Positions 1 to 6,149 of a DNA stretch of 8,004 nt are shown here, in pieces. The stretch spans positions 1-8,004 of the forward strand of contig CAIRFY010000594.1 of assembly GCA_903877945.1 (NCBI GenBank), read 5' to 3'. Position 1 is the first letter of the stretch; each line of letters opens with the position of its first letter. Under the pieces are notes generated by a model that saw only the letters and a list, made by a program, of their open reading frames with translations, searched no databases and was not told where the DNA came from. The position numbers and the translations under genes are program-made. The stretch comes from an uncultured Oscillochloris sp. (GTDB lineage: Bacteria > Chloroflexota > Chloroflexia > Chloroflexales > Chloroflexaceae).

Positions 1-10
1 GGGGTATGCG

Positions 11-154
11 TAAGACAAGGTTTCAGGTTTCAGCTTTACAGTTTGGCGATGAGGCGAGGATGCGAGGAGGCGAGGATGCGACGAGGCGATGCTATCGCAT
101 CCTCGCCTCATCGTGTCTCCGCCACACTGTAAAGCTGTTCTGAACCATGTCTAA
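11..154. repeat. Palindromic repeat element, copy 1 (MITE-like)
   Basis: This is a long inverted repeat. The 12-mer CAGCTTTACAGT (31-42) has its perfect reverse complement at 126-137, and the next arm, 47-65, pairs perfectly over 19 bp with 95-113. The outer ends are also inverted: AGACAAGGTTTCA at 13-25 against TGAACCATGTCT at 141-152. Inside the left arm the 15-mer GAGGCGAGGATGCGA occurs twice (51-65 and 67-81). There is no coding capacity. A related copy lies at 1697-1852 on the other side of the lyase gene, and 31-57 matches 1724-1750 at 25 of 27 positions. It looks like a non-autonomous, hairpin-forming interspersed repeat; mobility is inferred from the shared termini only. Confidence 0.8.
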
Positions 155-194
155 AAGCAGAAATGCTGATACCATCCGTGGCCTTCGTCTTCTG

Positions 195-203
195 TGCTAA
201 AAT
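195..203 (+). promoter_or_regulatory. Possible extended -10 promoter for the lyase gene
   Basis: TGCTAAAAT at 195-203 fits an extended -10 element (TG-N-TAAAAT). No good -35 hexamer stands 16-18 bp upstream. It would give a leader of about 50 nt before the start at 261. This is a weak call; transcription could also start inside or before the upstream repeat element. Confidence 0.3.
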
Positions 204-260
204 CAGCCCGGTTCCGCCACCGTCTCACCGCATATGCGGCGCACGACAAAGGAGTCAGGC

Positions 261-1679
261 ATGTCCGAGTATCGTACCGAAAAAGATTCGCTAGGCGAAG
301 TGCAGGTGCCCGCCGACGCGCTCTATGGCGCACAGACCCAGCGCGCCGTGATCAACTTCCCCGTGAGTGGGATGAAGCCCTACCCCGCCTTCGTCTGGTC
401 GCAGGCCGTGATCAAGCGTGCCGCCGCCGAGGTCAACCGCGACCTGGGGCTGCTCGACGTGAAGCTGGCCGAGGCGATCATCGCCGCCGCCGACGAAGTC
501 ATCGCCGGCAAGCTCGCCGCACATTTTGTGGTTGACCCGTTCCAGGCTGGGGCTGGCACCTCGCACAACATGAACCTCAACGAGGTGATCGCCAACCGGG
601 CCAGCCAGATCCTGGGCTTTGAACTGGCCGACGCCAAGAAGCCGGTGAGTCCGAACGACCACGTGAACATGGCCCAGAGCACCAACGACACCATTCCCAC
701 GGCCATCCGCCTGGGCTGTCTCTGGCGTCTGCCCGAGCTGATCGCCGCCATCGACGACCTGGCCGACGCCCTGGAGTCCAAGGCCGCCGAGTTCGACGAT
801 GTGGTCAAGTCGGGCCGCACGCACCTGCAAGACGCGGTGCCGGTGCGGCTGGGCCAGGAATTTGGGGCTTACGCCCTCGCCGTGCGCAACGACCTTGAGC
901 GCATCGAGACGGCCTCCAACCGCCTGCGCCGCCTGGGGATTGGCGGCACGGCTACCGGCTCGGGCCTGAACGCCCACCCCGAGTATCATCAGCGCATGAT
1001 CGCCAAGCTCAGCGAGATCACCGGCCACGAACTGCGCTCCTCGGGCAATCTCTTCGAGAGCATGCAGAACATGGGCGATGCCGCCGATTTCTCGGCGAGC
1101 ATGCGCGCCCTCTGCATCACCCTGGTGCGCGTGGCTAACGACTTCCGTATGCTCAGTTCCGGCCCGACCACCGGCATTGACGAGATCCGCCTGCCCGCCG
1201 TCCAGCCCGGCTCCAGCATTATGCCCGGCAAGGTCAACCCGGTGCTGGCCGAAATGCTGAACATGGTCTGTTTCCACGTCCAGGGCAACGACCTCGCCGT
1301 CTCCCTGGCCACCCAGGCCGGTCAGCTTGAGTTGAACGTGATGATGCCGATCATCGCGCACAACCTGTTCGAGAGCATGCACGTGCTGATTGGCGCGATC
1401 AACGCCTTCACCACCACGTGCGTCGTCGGCATTACCGCCAACCGCGAGAAGGCGTTCGGCTGGCTGGCCAAGAACCCCATTCTGGTCACCGCGCTCAACC
1501 CGGTGATCGGCTACCTCAACGGAGCTGCCGTGGCCAAGGAGTCGATGGCTACCGGTAAGAGTATTCGCGAGGTGGTGGTGGAGAAGGGCCTGCTGGAGGG
1601 GGACAAGGTGGACGAGTTGCTCGACGTGCGGGCCATGACCGAGGGCGGGATCATGGCCGGTGGCGGCGGCGGGGGGTAG
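261..1679 (+). CDS. Class II fumarase/aspartase-family lyase, aspartate ammonia-lyase-like (fumarate hydratase possible)
   Basis: This 472-aa cytosolic enzyme should add or remove ammonia (aspartase) or water (fumarase) across the fumarate double bond. It has the full family length and, from memory of the family, is expected to act as a homotetramer. The superfamily signature GSSIMPGKVNP lies at residues 317-327, with the catalytic-loop serine S318 plus K324 and N326; T187-H188 lie in GRTHLQDA. Substrate-pocket motifs are aspartase-like: QAGAGTS (95-101, where fumarases usually have TGSGT) and AQSTND (138-143, where fumarases usually have SQSSND). AGQLELNV (353-360) and TGKSIREVV (431-439) also recall aspartases. 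In autotrophic relatives such a gene may still be labelled fumarase, so the substrate is uncertain. The start at 261 is chosen over the in-frame ATG at 234 because AAAGGAG (248-254) precedes it at good spacing and MSEYRTEKDS matches the family N-terminus. The C-terminus ends in an unusual run of six glycines. The gene stands alone, between two repeat elements. Confidence 0.95.
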   Translation: MSEYRTEKDSLGEVQVPADALYGAQTQRAVINFPVSGMKPYPAFVWSQAVIKRAAAEVNRDLGLLDVKLAEAIIAAADEVIAGKLAAHFVVDPFQAGAGTSHNMNLNEVIANRASQILGFELADAKKPVSPNDHVNMAQSTNDTIPTAIRLGCLWRLPELIAAIDDLADALESKAAEFDDVVKSGRTHLQDAVPVRLGQEFGAYALAVRNDLERIETASNRLRRLGIGGTATGSGLNAHPEYHQRMIAKLSEITGHELRSSGNLFESMQNMGDAADFSASMRALCITLVRVANDFRMLSSGPTTGIDEIRLPAVQPGSSIMPGKVNPVLAEMLNMVCFHVQGNDLAVSLATQAGQLELNVMMPIIAHNLFESMHVLIGAINAFTTTCVVGITANREKAFGWLAKNPILVTALNPVIGYLNGAAVAKESMATGKSIREVVVEKGLLEGDKVDELLDVRAMTEGGIMAGGGGGG

Positions 1680-1696
1680 ATCTATCAATATTGGCA

Positions 1697-1852
1697 CTAG
1701 ACAAGGTTCAAAATGGGCATAGTCAGCTTTACAGTTCTGCGATGAGGCGATGAGGCGATGAGGCGATGAGACGATGAGGCGATACGGAGTGCCTCACCGC
1801 GTCATCGTTTCGTCGCTGATTGTCAAGCTGGTTTGAAACATACCTTAGACAA
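1697..1852. repeat. Palindromic repeat element, copy 2 (MITE-like)
   Basis: This is a second, diverged copy of the element at 11-154, starting 18 bp after the lyase stop codon. It shares the terminus CTAGACAAGG (1697-1706) and the block 1724-1750 (25 of 27 identical to 31-57) in the same orientation. The right arm is an imperfect reverse complement of the left (CAAGCTG at 1824-1830 mirrors CAGCTTT at 1724-1730; GCCTCACCGCGTCATCG at 1791-1807 mirrors the octamer array). The 7-mer TAGACAA occurs at both edges (1698-1704 and 1846-1852) and could be a target-site duplication or part of the ends. No ORF of its own. Confidence 0.75.
1741..1783. repeat. Octamer tandem repeat (GATGAGGC)5 inside the palindromic element
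   Basis: Five consecutive copies of the 8-bp unit GATGAGGC, one of them changed to GATGAGAC (1765-1772), plus a trailing GAT. It forms most of the left arm of element copy 2. In copy 1 the same position carries a longer, mixed unit (GAGGCGAGGATGCGA). The array length therefore differs between copies, as expected from replication slippage. Confidence 0.9.
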
Positions 1853-1896
1853 AGAAAGGCGGGTGCGTGATCGTTCGTGAGAACGGTCGCGCACCC
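1851..1896 (-). terminator. Hairpin terminator of the secreted-protein gene
   Basis: A 16-position stem (1861-1876 with 1881-1896) closes on the tetraloop 1877-1880, 32 bp beyond the minus-strand stop codon at 1929. Read on the minus strand it is followed by GCCTTTCTTT, a T-rich tail typical of intrinsic termination. Two stem positions (1868/1889 and 1871/1886) are G-U pairs in plus-strand RNA but A-C mismatches in minus-strand RNA. The stem itself would thus fold better from plus-strand transcripts, while only the minus side has the T tract. It may hinder readthrough from both directions. Confidence 0.6.
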
Positions 1897-1928
1897 GACA
1901 GGAGAGTCATACCTAGCCGAATGAAGTG

Positions 1929-3386
1929 TTACTTCGGCGTTGCCGTGAAGACTTGCAGGAAGTCCGAGGGCAGCTTGGCTGCACTGTAGGCGGCCAGGCT
2001 CTTCTCCGTGTTGTGCTGAATAACCGCCACGAGCGGCTGGCTATTCGAGGAGGCGGCCACGGCCGAAACGGACGCGCCGGTGGCAAGCGGGTTGCCCGTA
2101 AAGCCGGGGAGGTGCAGGAAGTTCGCAATGCCGTTCGGCCCTACATTGGCGATCGTCCAGGCCAGGTTGTTATCATAGGTCAGGGTGATGCTGGTGGTCA
2201 GGGTACCCGTGTTCTGCACCGAGACGTTGGTGAAGTAGCCGTAGTAGTTGTTCAACACGTTTGGCAGGTTCACGTTCGCCGAGGCAACGGACGGGCAGTT
2301 GTAGCTCGCGAACGAGCCAACCGTGGCATTGTTGTTCAGCTCAGGCGGGGCGCTGTAGCTGACCACGCCGATGATCGAGCCGGCAGTGGCCGTCACCTTG
2401 GCCACAAAGCTGCCCGCCGTGCCGGTCGGCAGCGTGATGTTCGTCCGCTTGAACTGCAAGAAGGCGGCGGCGGCGTTCGGTGCCAACGTGAAGCTCTCGG
2501 TCACGCCGTTCGAGTAGGTGATGACCCCGGTGGCGGTGATGGTCTGGTGGACATTCTGGATCGTCAGCGCCGAGCCAAAGCCGTAGTAATTGTTCGAGAG
2601 GCTGGGGGCGTACAGACTCGACGTTCCTGCCGTCGCGCCATTGTAGCTGGCGGTCATGTTGGTGGGCTTGGCGCGCCAGATGTTCGCAATACCGGCGATC
2701 GGGGCGGTGGCGGCGCTCGACGTCACCACGGCACCGAAGATGCCGTTGGTGTTGCCCGTGGGCAGGCCGAGGAGCGTATCGCTCATGGCCCAGGTCTTCG
2801 CACTGTTCTTGTCCAGTGCGCCTAGGTCCACCGTCTTGATCTTAGTGCCGCTAGCCGTGTAGAAGTCGACCGTCAGATTGGTCGAGTCCGTGCTGCTGGT
2901 GTTCTGGATCACGACCTCAGAGAAGAAGTCGTAGTACCCGTTGTAGTTGGCCGGGAAGAAGAGCTTCTGCGCGGCGCTCGCCGAGTCCACACCCTCGTAG
3001 GCGAATGCTGTCCAGGGGCCGGTGGCCTGCGAGACCGAAGAGGTCTGTACCGAGGCGATCACCTTCTGCGTGCTGCTCACCACCGCCGAGTACTGACCAG
3101 CGGCGAGGGTGGTAAAGTCAGTCTGATTCAGAACAATCGTCAGCGACTTGCCAGCGCCCAGCGCCGCCGTCGGTGCGTAGGTCTTCTTCAGTACACCCGT
3201 GCTGTCGAAGAAGTCGATGCTCACCGTGGCGTCCGAGGTGGTCGTGTTTTGAACCAAGATCGCACTTAGCCAAACGCCGGGCGCGGAGGTGGCAGTGTGC
3301 TGGGCGAACGCACGACTGGATCCGAAGGTGAGCGTGCTAAGCAAAAGGGCGAGGGCGAGGGCTGTGGTTCCGATACGTTTGAACAT
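1929..3386 (-). CDS. Secreted protein with four tandem ~115-aa beta-rich repeats
   Basis: No function is recognised. The 485-aa product starts with a classic signal peptide: K3-R4, a hydrophobic stretch from about 6 to 20, and probable cleavage after AFA (residues 26-28). The mature part is rich in Ser, Thr, Ala, Asn and Val, has alternating beta-like patterns and only one cysteine (C364), and has no membrane anchor or LPXTG motif. Four repeats are marked by VWLSAILVQNT (38-48), NGYYDFFSEVVIQNT (149-163), NNYYGFGSALTIQNV (265-279) and NNYYGYFTNVSVQNT (379-393). The QN pairs sit at 46, 161, 277 and 391, a period of 114-116. Each repeat also carries a later G-x-(Y/F/S)-x-A motif (97, 215, 325, 437). 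These look like Ig-like or similar beta-sandwich modules of a cell-surface or extracellular protein. The start at 3386 is chosen over an upstream in-frame TTG at 3440 because GGAGGT (3395-3400) lies 8 nt before it and the signal peptide then begins correctly. It has its own promoter and terminator. Confidence 0.9.
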   Translation of the reverse strand: MFKRIGTTALALALLLSTLTFGSSRAFAQHTATSAPGVWLSAILVQNTTTSDATVSIDFFDSTGVLKKTYAPTAALGAGKSLTIVLNQTDFTTLAAGQYSAVVSSTQKVIASVQTSSVSQATGPWTAFAYEGVDSASAAQKLFFPANYNGYYDFFSEVVIQNTSSTDSTNLTVDFYTASGTKIKTVDLGALDKNSAKTWAMSDTLLGLPTGNTNGIFGAVVTSSAATAPIAGIANIWRAKPTNMTASYNGATAGTSSLYAPSLSNNYYGFGSALTIQNVHQTITATGVITYSNGVTESFTLAPNAAAAFLQFKRTNITLPTGTAGSFVAKVTATAGSIIGVVSYSAPPELNNNATVGSFASYNCPSVASANVNLPNVLNNYYGYFTNVSVQNTGTLTTSITLTYDNNLAWTIANVGPNGIANFLHLPGFTGNPLATGASVSAVAASSNSQPLVAVIQHNTEKSLAAYSAAKLPSDFLQVFTATPK

Positions 3387-3433
3387 TGTGGACGACCTCC
3401 ATGAGCTGAGCGATTGCCGATTCTGGTTCAAAT

Positions 3434-3460
3434 CACCCAACCACAGAGAGCGGCTGGGTG
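3434..3460 (-). promoter_or_regulatory. 5' UTR hairpin of the secreted-protein mRNA
   Basis: CACCCAGCC and GGTTGGGTG (minus-strand reading, 3452-3460 and 3434-3442) form a 9-bp stem with one G-U pair and a 9-nt loop. The wobble is an A-C mismatch on the plus strand, so the structure suits minus-strand RNA. It lies a few bases after the predicted transcription start and about 50 nt before the start codon. This position fits an mRNA 5' stabiliser or a regulatory target. It matches no riboswitch class known to me. Confidence 0.5.
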
Positions 3461-3473
3461 CCTTGTTACATGT

Positions 3474-3502
3474 ACTATAGCAGGCGACGTGGGCGGTATC
3501 AA
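3474..3502 (-). promoter_or_regulatory. Sigma-70-like promoter of the secreted-protein gene
   Basis: On the minus strand TTGATA (3497-3502) is followed after exactly 17 bp by TATAGT (3474-3479), each one mismatch from the -35 and -10 consensus. The predicted transcription start is near 3467, giving a leader of about 80 nt. It is the best promoter match in the window. Confidence 0.75.
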
Positions 3503-3574
3503 TACTACCTTAGACATAATCTTTCTGGGCGTCATGGCGTTAGAAAGCCAAAAAAGGCTACTAATACTTATGGG

Positions 3575-4369
3575 TTATTGGGGATTACTGGCAGGTTGGG
3601 GGTGCCCAAGGGCCAAGTGTAGCACCACGGACTGGAAATCCTCGGGGGTGCCGATGTCGTGGTAACGTGCGCCCTCCATCACGGTGCCCCGGATAACAAG
3701 GCCACCCGCGAGGGCGGCGGCGAAGACATCGCTGAGCACGACCTCGGGGCCATCGACCGGCCTGTGGGCGAGGTCGGCGTCCAGGAAGTCGGCAAATCGC
3801 GGGGACCACGCGGCCATACCCCACATCAGGGTCAGGTCGGTCTGGGCGGGTTTATCGACGAACCTGACGATCCGGCCCTCGACATCCTGGGCGACCATGC
3901 CGAACTTCTGGGGGGTAGCGGTGGGGAACAGGCCGAGGGTGACATCGGCCCCACAGCGGCGGTGTTCCTCGGCGAGCCGGGCCACGGTGTCGCGGGGGGT
4001 GATCAGCGTGTCGGGCATGGAGAAGAGCGTGGTGGCATTGCCGATCCAGGGGCGGGCCAGGCTCAGGGCGAAGGGCATGCCGCGCAGGTGCTGCTGGTAC
4101 ACGTAGGCCGTCGCCAGGCCGTAGCGCGATCCGTCGCCGACATAGCGCACGACATCGGCCTTGCTCTCGCCAATGATCACCACCGCACGGCGGGCACCGG
4201 CCTGGTGTAGCGCGTTGAGGTGCGTCTCGATTGCCGTCACCGGCTGCCAGGCCAGGGGCGCGCTGGCGCTAGGCTGAAACCCCAGCGGCATGATCTCCTT
4301 GCTGCACGGGATGGGGCCGAGGCGTGAGCCGCGCCCAGCGGCCGGCAGTAGGCCAACAATCTCGCTCAT
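3575..4369 (-). CDS. Sugar-phosphate nucleotidyltransferase (NTP_transferase family)
   Basis: The 264-aa cytosolic enzyme is expected to make an NDP-sugar from an NTP and a sugar 1-phosphate. The N-terminal nucleotide-binding loop reads LLPAAGRGSRLG (7-18), followed by PCSKEIMPLG (21-30) with K24 in the place of the usual catalytic lysine. The metal-binding aspartate is probably D120 in FSMPDTL. DKP (172-174) and YHDIGTPEDF (236-245) match later motifs of RmlA/GlmU-like enzymes. There is no left-handed beta-helix, so no acyltransferase half. Which sugar and which nucleotide are used cannot be told. The start at 4369 overlaps the stop codon of the membrane-protein gene as ATGA and has GGAGG at 4376-4380, so it is preferred over the longer in-frame start at 4408. 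It is the last gene of a four-gene coupled operon. Confidence 0.88.
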   Translation of the reverse strand: MSEIVGLLPAAGRGSRLGPIPCSKEIMPLGFQPSASAPLAWQPVTAIETHLNALHQAGARRAVVIIGESKADVVRYVGDGSRYGLATAYVYQQHLRGMPFALSLARPWIGNATTLFSMPDTLITPRDTVARLAEEHRRCGADVTLGLFPTATPQKFGMVAQDVEGRIVRFVDKPAQTDLTLMWGMAAWSPRFADFLDADLAHRPVDGPEVVLSDVFAAALAGGLVIRGTVMEGARYHDIGTPEDFQSVVLHLALGHPQPASNPQ

Positions 4370-5346
4370 GACGCGCCTCCGAGCGACCGCGCCGCCAGCC
4401 TGCGCCACACCTGGAAGCCGCCGAGGACGATCAGGCTACAGATGATCTCACCGAGGGTCAGAATGAGCTTGACCATGATCGCGGCGGCGATCCCAGCGGC
4501 CAGGGGCCAGTGCTGGGCGATCAGCACCGTCAGCGTGATCTCGCGGGCGATCCCGATGGCCCCGAGGGTCAGGCTCACCGCGTAGCTGGCCAGCCCGGCC
4601 AGCAGCCAGATGTCGGCGATGTTCAGCAGGTCGGCGAACTGAACCGGCACGAAGGCGCGCATGATCGACCACATAATCACCACGCCCATCGGCCACGACC
4701 CGCTGTACCATATCAGGGCCACGCCCCAGTGCCAGAGCCGTGCGTTGCCCTGGCCTCCCCCGGCGTGGCGGGCCAGGGCCCAGATCAGCACCGCGAACCC
4801 GACTAGACCCAGCGGGATTGCCGCCAGCGGCGAGAGGCTACGCGCAGCCCACAGCGATAGCAGCAGCGTGGCCCCCGATCCGACCATCAGGGCCAGTTCG
4901 CTCAGGGAGGCGATCACCACCGATTTCTGGGCCACCCCGCGTGCGTGGTAGAAGTGTGATCGGTTGGCGATGTACCAGACGATGGTTGGCAGGTACTTCA
5001 CCAGGTTGCTGCCCGCAATCGCCTCGATATTCGCGCCCAGGCTGATGTTGTTTTCTCCAAAAAAAATGCGCGTGAGGGCGTGCCAGCCCAACATATGCAT
5101 GCCGAATGACACGAGGTACAGTCCGATGGCCAGGGCGAAGAAGGCTGGCTCAATCTGCACGTCACGCGGAAACTGACGCCACGCATAGTAGGTGCCCACC
5201 GCCGCCAATGCCACGGCGAGGAGCTTGAAGACCAGCCAGAGCCAGCGTGGCACCCCGGCGGGGAACAACGCCCGGATCTGGCGGCGCGGCAGGCTGAGCA
5301 GGCTGCGCACCCGCTCAGCCACAGTCGGTGTCGATAGCGGGCTCAT
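4366..5346 (-). CDS. YbhN/LPG-synthase-type flippase-like membrane protein
   Basis: This 326-aa integral inner-membrane protein has about seven or eight hydrophobic spans (roughly 34-54, 68-90, 142-167, 172-192, 205-230, 245-268 and 281-311, the last perhaps two). A basic cytoplasmic N-terminus (R/K-rich, 12-34) precedes the first span. The stretch NLVKYLPTIVWYIANRSHF (114-132), followed by a short loop and A-R-G-V, matches the KY(L/I)PG-x-x-W signature of the lysylphosphatidylglycerol synthase transmembrane-domain family (PF03706, YbhN). In that family the domain often stands alone beside polysaccharide genes and is thought to handle lipid-linked substrates. Here the usual Gly after Pro is Thr. 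No catalytic LPG-synthase domain is attached. Both ends overlap the neighbours by 4 nt (ATGA), so its translation is tied to theirs. Family is fairly sure; the flipping role is inferred. Confidence 0.82.
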   Translation of the reverse strand: MSPLSTPTVAERVRSLLSLPRRQIRALFPAGVPRWLWLVFKLLAVALAAVGTYYAWRQFPRDVQIEPAFFALAIGLYLVSFGMHMLGWHALTRIFFGENNISLGANIEAIAGSNLVKYLPTIVWYIANRSHFYHARGVAQKSVVIASLSELALMVGSGATLLLSLWAARSLSPLAAIPLGLVGFAVLIWALARHAGGGQGNARLWHWGVALIWYSGSWPMGVVIMWSIMRAFVPVQFADLLNIADIWLLAGLASYAVSLTLGAIGIAREITLTVLIAQHWPLAAGIAAAIMVKLILTLGEIICSLIVLGGFQVWRRLAARSLGGAS

Positions 5347-6149
5347 TTTACAATCCGGTAGATCTGCGGACGCGAGCGCAGCAGCATCCCGCGCAAGAAA
5401 CCTGTCGGGTAGAGCGGATTGTCGCCACGGCTCAGAAAATAGAGCGCGACGCTGTAGGCATCCAGCGAGACACAGGCGTCAGCGTCGTAGTCCCAGTACG
5501 TCGCAAAGTTTGGGGTCAGCCGACGATAGCGCAGGCGAGTTGGTTTGCCACCGAGGGCGTCGATCAGGTAGGTGCAGCGGCGGGCGAGGGTGGTGGCGAT
5601 TTTGTACGGCGACGAGGCGCGCAGCGGGATCGTGAGCTTGGTGATCCGTTGGCGCAGGCGCAGATCGCGGAACGGGCGCTTGTGCAGACCCTGCGAGACC
5701 CACGGTGCCACGGCGTAGGCGGCCACCAGGAAGAGCGATCCGCCGGGACGGATCACCCGCCGCAACTCGGCGAGCATGGCCTCGGGTCGCTCGATATGCT
5801 CAAGCACCCAGATCGAGAAAGCCCCGTCGAAGCTGTGATCGGGGAAGGGCAGCGAGGTGGCCGAGCAGACGCCGAAGGGCTTGTGCATAAAGGCGGCTGA
5901 ACTGGCGGTGACATCGACGCCAACATAGTTTTCGACCAGATCCTGCAACAGCCCGGTGCCGCAGCCAACCTCCAGGACACGCCCGCCCTGAAGATCCGTG
6001 GCAGCGACCCAGCTTTTTAGGGCGGCGTAGTTGCGCTGCCAGGATTCATTCTCGGCGTAGGGGTGATCCTGTTCTTGGCGCGGGCGCCATTCGTCCATCA
6101 CCCGGTCATAGTAACTGCGCATGGTGTCGGATGCATCTGGCTGGCTCAA
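5343..6149 (-). CDS. Class I SAM-dependent methyltransferase
   Basis: The 268-aa protein has the Rossmann-like methyltransferase fold in its first half. The SAM-binding motif I is VLEVGCGTGLLQ (58-69), the acidic end of strand 2 is VGVD (76-79), and the post-motifs are LPFPDHSFDGAFS (100-112), VLEHIERPE (115-123) and LRRVIRPGGSLFLV (129-142). This is the Methyltransf_11/UbiE-like pattern. The second half (150-268) is basic and rich in aromatics, probably forming the acceptor-binding part; I do not recognise it. The start is a TTG at 6149 that overlaps the upstream stop as TTGA, in step with the 4-nt overlaps elsewhere in the operon. An in-frame ATG at 6122 has no ribosome-binding site, so the TTG is preferred, though less surely than the other starts. 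Acceptor unknown; context points to a glycan or lipid-linked sugar. Confidence 0.85.
   Translation of the reverse strand: MSQPDASDTMRSYYDRVMDEWRPRQEQDHPYAENESWQRNYAALKSWVAATDLQGGRVLEVGCGTGLLQDLVENYVGVDVTASSAAFMHKPFGVCSATSLPFPDHSFDGAFSIWVLEHIERPEAMLAELRRVIRPGGSLFLVAAYAVAPWVSQGLHKRPFRDLRLRQRITKLTIPLRASSPYKIATTLARRCTYLIDALGGKPTRLRYRRLTPNFATYWDYDADACVSLDAYSVALYFLSRGDNPLYPTGFLRGMLLRSRPQIYRIVK

Noticed and set aside
234..260. Upstream in-frame ATG for the lyase
   Set aside because: It would add nine residues not seen in the family and lacks a ribosome-binding site, whereas the ATG at 261 has AAAGGAG at good spacing.
291..1697. 468-codon open frame on the minus strand opposite the lyase gene
   Set aside because: Antisense shadow of a strongly conserved enzyme in GC-rich DNA; its His/Gly/Val-rich product has no domain pattern and no ribosome-binding site was found.
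1741..1783. CRISPR array
   Set aside because: The units are 8 bp and directly adjacent with no spacers, and there are no cas genes.
1926..2825. 299-codon plus-strand frame opposite the secreted-protein gene
   Set aside because: Arg/Gly-rich low-complexity product typical of an antisense shadow, while the minus strand gives a signal peptide and regular repeats.
3387..3440. Upstream in-frame TTG start for the secreted protein
   Set aside because: It would place 18 polar residues before the signal peptide, and GGAGGT clearly serves the ATG at 3386.
3546..3559. AGCC-(A)6-GGCT hairpin after the nucleotidyltransferase as a terminator
   Set aside because: The stem is only 4 bp and the homopolymer run is in the loop, not after the stem.
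3659..4210. 183-codon plus-strand frame opposite the nucleotidyltransferase
   Set aside because: Antisense shadow; Gly/Asp/His-rich product with no recognisable motif.
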